64,000 bases of DNA from Hyphochytrium catenoides (lineage: Eukaryota; Sar; Hyphochytriomycetes; Hyphochytriales; Hyphochytriaceae): positions 1 to 64,000 of the forward strand of contig FLMG01003894.1 of assembly GCA_900088475.1 (NCBI GenBank), written 5' to 3'. Every line of letters begins with the position of its first letter. Within the stretch, counting starts at the first letter, position 1. The translations under genes and the position numbers were made by a program. The notes beneath the pieces were generated by a model. It was not told where the DNA came from and did not search any database. It was given only the letters and a program-made list of their open reading frames with translations. Positions 22,925 through 33,616 of the stretch are shown here, in pieces.

Positions 22925-25788
22925 ATGGAGGACGAAAAGAAAGGTCAACCAGAGGAGCAGGAGGAGGCCCTGCGGAAGGAGATGACGGTCGGCAAGGAGG
23001 CTGAGAAAGAAGACGCCACTGAGGAAGGCAAGAAGGAGACCGAGAAAGAAGAGGCCGGTGAAGAAGGCAAAAAGGACAGTACCTCCGCGGCTACCCAGAC
23101 TCTTCTCAAGAAGCTTGAGGAGGCTGACCAACAAATCTTGCAGGAAGTTTCGGACGCGGAGCCTCTCGTCTTTTCCGTCAATTTAGTTACTCCTTCGGGC
23201 TCCACCGTCCGATTGGATCATGTTAGCACCTCGGACACGGTCCTTGGACTCAAGCAGCTCATCGGTGATCTACCTGAGCTTGCCTGCGAGACGTGCTACC
23301 GCCTTGACCTCGTTAACGGCTCGGAAATGTAAGTATAGGCCAGGCACCTTCCGTCTACCTGATCTTTATCTAGAGGTCTGCTTTGCATCTTCCTATATTT
23401 CTCCTCCCTACCTCCCCTGTCAGAATGCGCCGCTGCTTCCCTTTCTGTTTAACTGCCCTCTGACCGAGTATCTCTTGTGCCGTGCGTCTCAGAGTCACTC
23501 TGAACGACTACTCAGAGATCACCGAGTTTCCTGCGCTTAAGGAAGACTGTGAACTGCGCATGGTGAGAGAGATTTATGACGCCAGGAAGGCGAAGCTTCA
23601 TTTAAAGAGATTTCGAGAAGTTCTTGCGAACCCGCCAGTTCCTCCTCCTCCAGCAGCTAGCCTCACAGAGACCGAAGAAGCAGCAGACGCAGAGCCGGAG
23701 AGCAGCTCGACTTCGGATCTACCTCTGCCTCCGGGATCAGGAGAGAGGAAGAAGCACAAGAAGGGAAAGAAGAAGAATGCCAAGAAGGCAGCAGCCGATC
23801 AGGAACTAAAACGCGCTCTCGAGGAGCTTCAGTCTCTCGATATTCCTGTCAAAGTGAACCTACTTAAGTTCTATGAGCATGTAAATAACGCAGTGGGCTC
23901 CAGCAAAGAAGAAGGATCGGCCTCTAAGAGCAAGGAGGCCGAAAAGGATAGTGTCTGGCTGCCACAATGCCTAAAGTCCATCTGCTTTTCGGGGTTCAAC
24001 CCTCCTCCTGGGCCGCGGAGGCTACAGGGAGACCTCTTCTACCTGGAAGTAACGCCTTTGGAGGGTCCTGTGCTGCACATCACCGCCTGTCCTCAGGGCT
24101 TCTACGTCAACCGTTCCAAGGGAGAGACGTTCTCTGCTCTTCCTGCTGATCAATCTTTCCTTTCTCACTCACTTCTGGAGCTGCTGTCGACTGCCTCTCC
24201 TTCTTTCACTTCCCAATATGAGAAGCTTCTGAAGGAGGCAGAGAAGATTGCTTTAGAAGGCAGTCTCCCCATTGAAGCACTGCTAGCTTCAGGGAAGAAC
24301 GTCGGTGCCAAGCCTCAGTGGAACTACCCTTATAAGAAGAGTCAGAAAGAGCCAGATCATAATTTTGATAAGGTGCGAGCGGAGGAGAGCCTTCTGTACA
24401 GCTATGGAATGGAGGAGAAGGGTGTGGTTAGGGACTGGAACGAGGAATATCAGTGCTGCAAAGAGCTTCCTTCCGCCACATTGAAGGAAAGAGTTGCTCG
24501 GGCCCGTGTTCTCACCAAGATATACGCTGAGTTTGAAGACGCAGCCCGAGCCGGAGCGGTGGCCATTGTACAAGGCCACATTCCTGCTCTGAACCCCATG
24601 GATCCGCCCAAGGCGCATGTCTATGTGTTCAACTCTATCTTTTTCTCTTACGCCGTGGACGGAAGAAATGTCTTTTCTGGAATGGGAGGGGATGAGGCTG
24701 CACGGAGTTCTGCTAACCACGACCTCAGGGGAGTGATGCAGGTCAACCTGGCAGGCATACCAGGCTTACACACCTTGCTGACAGCGGTAGTAGACTATTG
24801 TGGGCTGAGAGTGGTGGCACAAAGCATCATTCCTGGTATTTTGCAGGGAGAGGCAGCGTCCACCCTCGTCTATGGCTCTGTGGACAATGGAAATACTCTC
24901 GCTTCGGATCCTAAGATGCATGAGATGATGTGCCAGCTAGGAAAGGCCCTGGGAATGGTAGAGAGAGAGATCAAGCCTCTTGGAAAGGCACAGAATGAGG
25001 AAGAAGGAGAGGCAGAAACCGAGGGGTCTGCAGATGAGAAGCTCGGCGTCAGTATTGGAGGAGGACAAGCTTCAGAGGATCCGCAGAGGATTTGTGGGCC
25101 TGTGGATTGCAAGGGTATCAAGGGCTCAGATGGTCGCTTTTACATCCTTGACTTGGTGAGGATCACCCCGCGGGACTACACTTACTACGATTTAGCCATG
25201 AAGAGGAGCCAAGTGAAGGAGGACGACACCGAGAAGAAACCAGAAGAAGAGGGAGAGAGCCAGGACAAGAAAGAGAAAGAAACAGCAGGGCTTAACTTCA
25301 GCGCCGTGGATGATCCCACGGTCCTCCTCCGACCGGAGTTGGTTCAGCTCTACCTAAAATGGAGTCAACACCGCAAGAGAGCAGCCAAGGAGGGCAAGAA
25401 GGGAGAGAATGGAAGCGCCTCGACGGAAAAGGCCTCGGCGGACGCGGAAGAGTCAGGTTCTGGGAACAAGGAAGAGGAGCAGACGCCAAGTCTAGAAAAG
25501 CAGGAAAAAGCGGAGGACAAGCAGGATGAAGCTCTTGATGCCACTCCTCTCAACGTGAATGTCTTCATGCCTTATGCATGCTCCACGGATGCTGAGGAGG
25601 CTGCTCAGGACATCGAGAACGCCAAGGAGGCAGCGGTGTATCTGCAAAAGGTGGGTATCTATCTCGGGACTTTGTCTGATGCATCTTCCTACTCGGTGCG
25701 CAGTATGGCCATTATCCTAGTCCTAGCCCCATTCTTCTTCAACTCCGTGACCTAGGCTGAACCAGCGACACTCATTCTCTGCCTCCTC

Positions 25789-25846
<58 letters not shown>

Positions 25847-27388
25847 GTCATCGTCCTTTGCCCTTCCTCTCCCTGCTCGCAATCTCGGTTCCTTCTCTTT
25901 CTGTCGGCATAGGTGGTCATTCCAAGCTTTCTTTCGGACCTTGTGCGGGGCACAGTGAATGTTAGCGATGGACTCACTCTGACTGAGGCACTGCACTCCG
26001 TCGGCATTAACGCACGCTACTTGGGCCGCCTTGCCGCTCTTCTGACCGAGCTAGAGAAAGAACTCTCTCCTCCTCAGTTTCTCCTTGAGCTCTTGGAGAC
26101 AGAGATGGTTGCTAGAGCGGCGAAGAGGCTGTTAAGGGACTTTTTGTCTGAGGAGAGTGCCCGGCTTGCCCCTGGCTCCATAATCCTATCTCTCTTAAAC
26201 AGCCTGTTGGGGTCTCCTGCTGCTGAAAAGACTGAGCCTACGGGAAAGACGGGGACTAAGAATAAGCAGCAGAAAGCGAAAGAGAGTGGAAACTCCGGTG
26301 CTTCCGCCCCACCCTCTGATGTCCTGAACAGGACCACTCTATGGGGGAAAGTCAAGCAGGAAGTACAGAGTCACTTTGGCTACAATCTCCGCTTGTGGGG
26401 CTCAACAGCGGGCTCGGATCGATGTGATGCTCTGCCACTTCTGAGGCGGTTCTGCCTCGTGACAGGTGTGCAGGTTCTTGCAAAAGAATACGACTTCACT
26501 TCTTCGTCTCCGTTCTCCCTTGAAGACGTCTATGATCTTCTCCCCGTTGTGAAGTCTAGTCAGCCCAAGCAGCCCCTGAAGGATGCTGCAGCCATCTTAG
26601 AGAGGGCTCGCCTCTATCTGGCAGCAGGTCAAGCTCCTAAGGCCTACCAACTGGCACAAGAGAGTGCCCTTCTTCTCTTCCAAGTCACCGGTCCGGTCCA
26701 TCAGGAGCTAGCCTATACCTCTGTCTTGCTTGCTATGGCAGCCTACGAGGCTCAGGACCCTCTTGGTGCCTTTTCTCAGCAGCAAAGGGCACTCTCTCTC
26801 TTCTCGCAGCTAGACGGTCTAGACCATCCTCACACGGCGCATGCACACGCTACAATGGCCCTTTACTGCCAGGCAGTAGGTGATGGACCCTTGGCTATTC
26901 GTCACACACGGCGAGCTATCTACTTGTTAGAACTTGTGGGAGGAGAGCGAGGAAGAGAGGTCATGGTGCTCTATCATAAGCTGGGACAGCTTTACCACGA
27001 GATGGGCCTGGTGAATGGTGCTCTTAAGAGCTTCGGAGAGAGTCTTAGGCGCTGCACTGACGATCATCTCCATATCGCTGCTGTCCTGCACTCTCTGGCG
27101 CTCGTTTATTCATCGGTTGGCGCCTACAGGGAGGCGATGAAGTTTGAAAAGAAGGCCTTCGCACTGTTCAAGGAGCTCCTTGGGGAGAATGACTATAGGA
27201 CTAAGGACTGCGCCCTCCTCCTCGCCGTCTTCACTGAGAGGGCAGTGGAAGGTGCCAAGCTGGACAAGCAGCAGGAGGCAGCGGCGGCATCTGATGCGGC
27301 TGCAGCTGACCTAGTAGCTTCAGAACTGCTGAGGCTAGAGGAAGAGAAGGCAGGAAAGAAGAAGAAGAAGCAGAAGGGCAAGAAGTAA
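22925..27388 (+). CDS. CLU1: Clustered mitochondria protein CLU
   Basis: Three exons in phase: 22925-23328, 23493-25650, 25913-27388 (1345 residues, normal for CLU). An acidic/basic low-complexity N-terminus (about 1-70) precedes a ubiquitin-like CLU-N domain (VFSVNLVTPSGSTVRLDHVS; VLGLKQLIGDLPELACETCY). Then come a GSKIP-like segment (DLFYLEVTPLEGPVLHITAC, GFYVNRSKGETF), the central CLU domain from about residue 445 (RDWNEEYQCCKELP; DLRGVMQVNLAGIPGLHTL; DGRFYILDLVRITPRD), and C-terminal TPRs (HPHTAHAHATMALYCQAVGD; LGQLYHEMGLVNGALKSFGE). It ends in a polylysine tail. CLU proteins are cytosolic, bind mRNAs for mitochondrial proteins and keep mitochondria dispersed. Intron 2 contains a pure CT microsatellite. 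Confidence 0.96.
25798..25842. repeat. (CT)n microsatellite in CLU intron 2
   Basis: About 22 uninterrupted CT units in the 25651-25912 intron, upstream of the acceptor. Confidence 0.95.
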
Positions 27389-27804
27389 AGGATGACCAAG
27401 AAAGTTCCCATAGGGAATAGCAGGAGTCGTTCCTCTATTAGAGACGACAGAAGTAACTTCTACGTTGCTTATCCCCTCCGTCTTGGGCCTGAACGGCTCC
27501 ATAGTTTCAGAGTGACAAATGCCTTCATGATTCAAGCGAGGGAGGACAGGGGACGGTGCACGGGGTTGCCTACTAGCGTCTTAAGCCATAATCATAGGGT
27601 TAGCTCTGTAGACATTCAAAAGATCATTGGGACCGAAGAAACTCTTTGTGCCTCCCTCGCATTAACAATCTTTCACCGACACTTAGGCTGTGCAGAATAA
27701 ATAGAAGGACACTCACAGCCTGCCCTAGCTTTCACTGCTGTTATACAACGTCCCATACCCTTCCTCTTGACCTATTCTCTCGCGCCTAACAGGAGCTGAC
27801 TTTC
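27389..27804. other. Convergent spacer between CLU and ATP23
   Basis: No exon is supported. A 102-codon frame at 27392-27700 (+) has no recognisable pattern and begins right after the CLU stop. The spacer likely holds both 3' UTRs. Confidence 0.4.
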
Positions 27805-29428
27805 TCAAGGCATCCGATCGAAGGGCTCTGTGTCCTTGTAGCAGTGTTCGAACACTGCAGCTACAAAGTCCTCGGCCTGATTATTGAAAGTAAGTGAGGA
27901 TCTCTTGATGCACCAAAGAGGGGGATGGGCCACAAGGTAGGCCCTGCAGGAAATAACAGAAAGAAAAGGATCGAGCTTAACAGCGTGGAGACGTGGCGTG
28001 CGTACCTTCTCACGGCAATGCGGGAGGCCTTCCAGAGACAATCGAGCACGACGTTTGACGCAAACCTGTCCCCAGACGGTGTTCAAATGGCGGTTGGAGG
28101 TCGGTTGAGGGAGGAACGAAGAGTGCATAGAGTAAGAAGGGATTCACCCTGTGTCTTAGATGAGGAGCGGGGAGACGTCACCTGGTGCTGCTTCATGACC
28201 GCAAAGTTCCTCCGGTTTATCTCCACCCAAAAGTCGCAATCTCCACTTAGAGCAGCAGCTCTCACCTACTTAGGATACTTTATGAGACGCTTCTGCTGTT
28301 TCTATCTGCCTCTCTTCTCTGTAATCCTCTTTCTCTTTCACTCATCTCTATCTCTATCTCTGTCTCTGTCTCTCTCTCTCTCTCTCTCTCTTTCTCCCTC
28401 TCTCTGTGTCTCCCTCTCTCTCTCCCCGTCTCTCTAGATGTAGATATATCTTTGATCAATCTTCTTCTGACCTCGCTACAAGCCAGGTGAAGGCAGTTGT
28501 CTGGCTTCATGTGTGCTCTACACCGGTCAAACGCGTGGATGAGCTCGTGGGTGATGGTACGGTCCACATGCGACTGTTTCACCATGTGGTTCGCGCAGAG
28601 TACAACCTGCCCACCCCAGAAGACGAGAGAGACAATAATCAAAAGGAAGCACGGCACAGGTTGAGGGAGAGGACAGGTGAGAAAGAGAAGAAAGAAGAGA
28701 GCTGATGCAAGAAATTATAAGAGAAGGAAGAGCCTGGTCAGGACAGCATGGGCAGAGGGTCACTGGAGATAAGAAGGATGGAAGCCGGAGACGAAGAGAG
28801 TCAAGAGGCACTGATTAAGAGAGAGAGGTAGTGCGCAGCCCGCATCTGAGAGTAGAGGCACTCATAGCCTTGATAACGTCAAAGGAAGAGCGGAGCAGAA
28901 GGCGCCAGTACGCACGTAAGGCTTGCCGTCCTCGTCCATCTGGAACCCTCCGAGGATGGGACCGTCACAGTGAACTGCCTTGAACACCCGCGGATGGAGC
29001 TCACACCCCATCCCTTCAATCTTTTCCATCATGAACTTCACCATTGGAGCTGCAGGTAGGAGGACAGAGATTAGCTCAAAGGAGAAGATGGCAGGAAAGG
29101 CAAGCCACGTTAGAGTGTGGAATAGACTGATAGCTAATGCGACGAAGGGACAACGGAGCGAGGCCGAGAAAAGCGCTTGGTATACATTGGTACAGACAGG
29201 TCCGGGACATTCAGGAGAAGAGATGCGAGAGCCCAGGAGTGGTGCAGTGAGAGCCCTTGGAGCCAAAGGAAGAGTGGGGCGCTTGAGCGATGCAGAGAAG
29301 GTTTTAGCGGGTTCCGTACATCTCCGGATGGCATGATGAACTTTTTTATAGCATTTCTCAATCTCCTCCTGGTGCTCCGGAGGCGCCGTCTCCTCTGTGG
29401 ACTCGACAGCCCGCTTCAGATCATCCAT
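27805..29428 (-). CDS. ATP23: Mitochondrial inner-membrane metalloprotease ATP23
   Basis: Six exons close in phase: 29428-29320, 29049-28916, 28606-28472, 28265-28182, 28065-28006, 27876-27805 (197 residues). The zinc protease motif is HELIH inside VDRTITHELIHAFDRCRAHM. Upstream are MVKFMMEKIEGMGCELHPRV, CDGPILGGFQMDEDGKPY and VVLCANHM. Downstream are LHLACSEVRAAALSGDCDFW, VCVKRRARLSL and the terminal VFEHCYKDTEPFDRMP, all in the ATP23 order. Conserved cysteines are present. In yeast ATP23 matures mitochondrial Atp6 and aids F0 assembly in the intermembrane space. Intron 3 carries a CT tract. It is head to head with prefoldin 4. Confidence 0.94.
28341..28436. repeat. CT-rich microsatellite in ATP23 intron 3
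   Basis: A CT-rich run with variants (TCTATCTC, TCTGTCTC, pure CT) filling much of the 28266-28471 intron. Confidence 0.9.
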
Positions 29429-29972
29429 GGCTCGGGATCTCTCTTAACACCTGCTCGCTCCTCTCCCCTGCGCGCCACCGTCGCTTTGACCTGGCTCTCA
29501 GTCCAGAGATCTGCTAGCGCGTGTGGCTCTGTAGCCGAGTACCTCGTCTCTGTCTGCGCTTGAGCCGGGATGTTGGGCGTCTCTAATGAAGCTGCAGAAA
29601 CAGCGGCGACGACCAGAAAAGAAAAAATCTCTGGATGGTGGTGACGGCGTAGTAATACGCGGCTGGTCATCGGATCCCATAACCTGAGAGCCGGTGGTCA
29701 ATGGAAAGTAGTAATACTGTTGGAGCTCGGGTATGGGGCTCTGCCATCATCAGAGCTCCAAGGATCTGGAGAAATCTTTGTCCTTTGACCTGTCTCCAGT
29801 CATCAAAAAGTCACCCTTGCGGAGCGCTCTCTCTCACGGCTCAGCCTCTCTCTATGCTTGTCTAAGAGCTCCTCTATCTAGAAGTCTTCGGCTACAACGC
29901 AGAGTCCCAGCCTCTAAGCGAGTGATAAGCTCTTTCTGTCTCAGTGCTGCTTTGCCTTCTAGCTGATCAACA
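29429..29972. promoter_or_regulatory. Bidirectional spacer between ATP23 (-) and prefoldin 4 (+)
   Basis: About 540 bp between divergent start codons, without supported exons. It presumably contains both promoters. Confidence 0.4.
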
Positions 29973-30117
29973 ATGTCCTCAACGAAGATGGTGGCAAGAG
30001 ATGAAGAGCTGGAGGTGGAAGTGCGGAGAGAAGATCAAGATAAGATTAATGAGTTCGGAAGGCTGAACTTTCGGAAGCACGAGCTCAAAGCTGACATCCA
30101 AAGACTAAAGGTGAGAA

Positions 30118-30155
<38 letters not shown>

Positions 30156-30841
30156 GTCTCTCTGTGTCTCTCTTTCATCCTCTCTCTGTCTCTTTCGCCA
30201 TATCTGTCTCTCTCTCTCTCTGTTGAGCTCGTTCACCACTTGCGGAGTATTAGCTCACCGATAAATACCTCTAGGAAAAGCTGGAGCGGCTCGATGACGC
30301 CTCAACGGAGCTGATGATGGCTGAAGGCGAGCCCGTCCAGTAGGTCCCTGGCCTCGGAACGAACCCCTTTCTCCATTTCCCTCACACTTCTACTCGCTAG
30401 GCTGTACATCGGCGACTGCTTTGTGCAGACAGAAGAAGAGTACGCCACAGATTACTTAGAGAAAGAGCAGGAGGTGAGTTCATTGAAGAAGATATGGTTG
30501 ATCTCTTTATTCCTCGCCGCTACCTTATTCTCATGGACTCTCTCTTGAACCTTAGAAACTCCAGACAGAGCAGTCAGATTTATCCGCAGAGCTAGAGCGC
30601 GTACTGGCTCGACAGCAGGTAGGGGGAAGATAGAAACGCTTGAGGGTGCTCTGATCTACTCCCCATCCTTTTCTCTCTTCTCTCCCCTCTCTCTTTGGCA
30701 GATCATATCTCAACTATCACTAGTCTCCACTTGGCTCGCGTGTCTCTCTCGTGTCTGTCATCGGTAACAATCTCCATATAGGAGCTTAAGAAAACGTTGT
30801 ATGGACGCTTCGGGAAGAGCATCAACCTCGAGGACGAGTGA
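29973..30841 (+). CDS. PFDN4: Prefoldin subunit 4
   Basis: Five exons in phase: 29973-30110, 30275-30339, 30401-30473, 30556-30618, 30782-30841 (132 residues). The N-terminal helix VRREDQDKINEFGRLNFRKH matches the prefoldin-4 VxxEDQxxINxFxRL pattern. Then come the hairpin LYIGDCFVQTEEEYATDYL and the C-terminal helix, ending LKKTLYGRFGKSINLEDE, as in the beta-class prefoldin 4. Prefoldin is a cytosolic hexamer that passes nascent actin and tubulin to the CCT chaperonin; subunit 4 is one of the four beta-type chains. Intron 1 contains a CT microsatellite. Confidence 0.95.
30120..30225. repeat. CT-rich microsatellite in prefoldin 4 intron 1
   Basis: Starts with about 15 CT units just after the donor and continues as interrupted CT/TGTCTC repeats. 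Confidence 0.9.
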
Positions 30842-31295
30842 TCTTCTTCGTGGAAACGAAGACACACACACCATCGTCCTCCCTCTACCTGACCTGAGGC
30901 GACCTTGACCTTATCGTCGAGCTTGTCGAAGAGTGTATCAAGATTGGATGGGCAACTTGTAGATGGCCAACCGATAACCGGCAGAGGCTGTAGAGAGTTA
31001 GTTCATGCCTCGGATATGGCCTGAGTGAACATAGAACTGCCACTGCTCCCAGCTCGTGCCAGAACCTGCTGCTACGGCGTACTTCTAAGGTCCTCACATA
31101 GAGGACCAGCAAGAGATGAGCCTTAACCGATGATTGGCTGACTTGATGACATCGAAGTGCTTCTTCATCTCTGCCGTTCTCCTCTCATGTCCTTCTCTCG
31201 GTGGCCTCTTGCTCCCCTCCCTCGCCTGCGCTGCCTCGCACAGCTAGGAGCGTTAAAGTCGAGAAGAACGGACTCCTCTAGCCTTCCGGTGTATG
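30842..31295. other. Convergent spacer between prefoldin 4 and the methyltransferase
   Basis: About 450 bp with no supported exon; probably two 3' UTRs. Confidence 0.4.
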
Positions 31296-32709
31296 TTATG
31301 GTCGACTTTTCTTCATGATGTAGACAAAGGTGGGCCCACCCGTCTGCGGGTCAGAAGGATCAGAAAGAATCTCTGTCGCCTCGATGGAGGTAAACTTCGC
31401 CCACTTTAGATAGCTGCTGGACAGCTTGTAGCTGAGCGTAGATATCAGGATTAGCAGTCCTACCAGCGGATCGATGGATGAGGTGTTGGTCAGGAGGGCA
31501 AAAGGACATAGCAAGGAAAAGGCCGACTGCTTGTATAAGTGGCAGTAAAGAAGAGATTGATTGGCATGGACAAAGCTAAATTGTCTTGAACTGCAAGAGA
31601 GTCCAAGGGAACGTACCTCCTTTGACCAAAACTCTGTGATACTCTTTGACGGCTCGTCGAGCGTGATCTTCCCCGGCATGAGGGTCGCAGGCGATGGAGT
31701 CGAGGCAGCCCTTGTCCACCACCACGTCAAACGACTCATTCGGAAACGTCAGTTCCATGGCATCCATAAGGACATACTCCATGCCACGCTGAGAAAGAAG
31801 CATGAGGCCATAAGAAAATTTGAACAGAAACCACGAGACTTAGCGAGAAGAAACGAGTAGCTGCTGTCAATCAAAGTTTGTTGTGAGTGTGTTAGGGAAG
31901 AAGAGGGTGAGAGGCGAGCACCCATAAAATTAGTAGAAGACAAGCTGAGTCACGTACAACTCTCGCTTTGTTGAGCCTCCTAATGAGCGTCCTCGAGCTG
32001 TCAATATTGGTGATGGATCGGACACCGTGTCGCATGAGGCATTTGGCCAGTGCTGGACCACGGGGCACGACGTTCATGTAGGGTGAGATCGTAGTAGAAC
32101 ATGGTCCAAGGTAGCGAGAGAGATTGGTCGACAGTAAGAAAAAGAAAAGGAGAGAGGTGGGGCGCGGAAAGAGAGAGCGCGTGTGTGACTTAAGTGACGT
32201 GGGCTTCTCGGCTAATGATAAGCAATGCTGGCTACCTGATGTCCCACAGCCCACGTGAAGGATACGATCGCCTGAGCGGAGGTAGGACCTAAAGATGGGC
32301 CGAAGAGCCTCATAGGCAATGTACCAATCATACTCCGAGGCGTCTCTGAACGTGAAGAAGGTAAGGGCAACGTCAAGAAAACCCGTAGCGAAACTCTGCC
32401 TACTTTGTATAGAGCTTCTCCCAATAAGCCTACGTACGTCCCAAGACGGAAACGTCAGTCGTGCATACGGACAAGTGCGACGCTTCGCGGTACCTTTGAG
32501 TAGTAAGAAGCTTCTTTGCTGTCTCTTGATGGACCAACACTGGCCCTGCGACGACTCTCATCGTCGCTGTCATCCTCACTAATGTCAGAATCAAACAGCA
32601 TATCCAAGGCCCTGGGCTTGAAGAGTAGGCTGATGATAACAGAGAGACCTAGTAGGCTAATGGAGCACAGCATGACGAAGACCACTGACGAGAGTTCCCT
32701 GGATGCCAT
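31296..32709 (-). CDS. Membrane-anchored class I methyltransferase (METTL13/EEF1AKMT4-like)
   Basis: Six exons close in phase: 32709-32494, 32429-32404, 32345-32236, 32052-31958, 31788-31617, 31459-31296 (260 residues). Residues ~8-30 form one hydrophobic span (VVFVMLCSISLLGLSVIISL) followed by an acidic/Arg segment (SDISEDDSDDESRRRAS), a signal-anchor arrangement. The catalytic part has the family entry AYWEKLYTKDASEYDWYIAY, SAM motif I RILHVGCGTSALAKCL, motif II VRSITNIDSS, and FPNESFDVVVDKGCLDSIAC, then YHRVLVKGG. The D-K-G-x-L-D-S motif is shared with eEF1A-lysine methyltransferase 4 and METTL13, so the substrate may be eEF1A, but that is inference. A start at 33105 would add 132 residues of poor quality. 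Divergent from V-ATPase B. Confidence 0.88.
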
Positions 32710-33616
32710 CAGATGATGCAAGTCAAAATATCCTGTGTTTCTCAGTTCCATCGTTGATACAGTCATCATGGGCTCGCGGAGTAGCCAAGCGATGCCAAAG
32801 CGATCAGGGACCGAGGCACCTCGATCCTCGCTGTACCATTTGCTGCGGGCAGTACTTTTTCCTAGGAAAAACTGTGAGCTCTTAGCACTCCGGTAAGCGC
32901 AATGAGTACTCTCCTGGGGACTGAGGCGATATATATATATATATGCAGCTTCAGACCTGTACAGGTCGATGACTGGCTGCCTGAGACAGATCTGCAGACA
33001 TCTGCGGAGCATCATCGTGAGCTCCGATGAGCTCTGAGTGAGTGTCGAAGGCCGAAGTTCTGCAGTTCTCCAGCAGCTTGAAGCTTCACCTTGAGCTTCA
33101 CACATCGCTGATAACCGAACATAGCCAGATACAGATTATCTTTCAGTGATCCTCAGGACAATCAAAGATCGGACTTTCATTTCCTTTCTCGGGAAACCTT
33201 GAGGCGTTTAACGGACTGAAAAATTGAAGGAAACGCAGTGCATAATGTCAGTGGAGAAAGTTCTTTGAAAGATTGCTTCAATGAATCTTTCGATATCTTG
33301 GACTGCAACATGTGCTGAGTGTGTTTGTCTCTGTAAACTATGCGGTGAAGCGACACTGGGTTTGACGCGGGCCTTTGCCTTTGTGTTTCTACTGCAGCAA
33401 ACTAACTTCCGCACTGTCGGCGTCGGTCAGGGTGGCACTTTGAAGATCTGCAGACAGAGTTCGCCTTGCAGAGCGATCTTCATATCAACGTCTGAGCCGC
33501 CGCTAACAGACAGGGCTAGCCGAAGGGCACACGATAAAGCCGAGGGGAACTTGGTACTCTGTAGAACACCTAAGATCTACCAGTCTTCGCTAAGCTCTTG
33601 ATACAGGGCGGCTATC
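32710..33616. promoter_or_regulatory. Bidirectional spacer, methyltransferase (-) and V-ATPase B (+)
   Basis: About 900 bp between divergent starts. It includes a short (TA)n run at 32929-32944. No exon is supported, although the frame of the methyltransferase stays open upstream to 33105. Confidence 0.4.
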
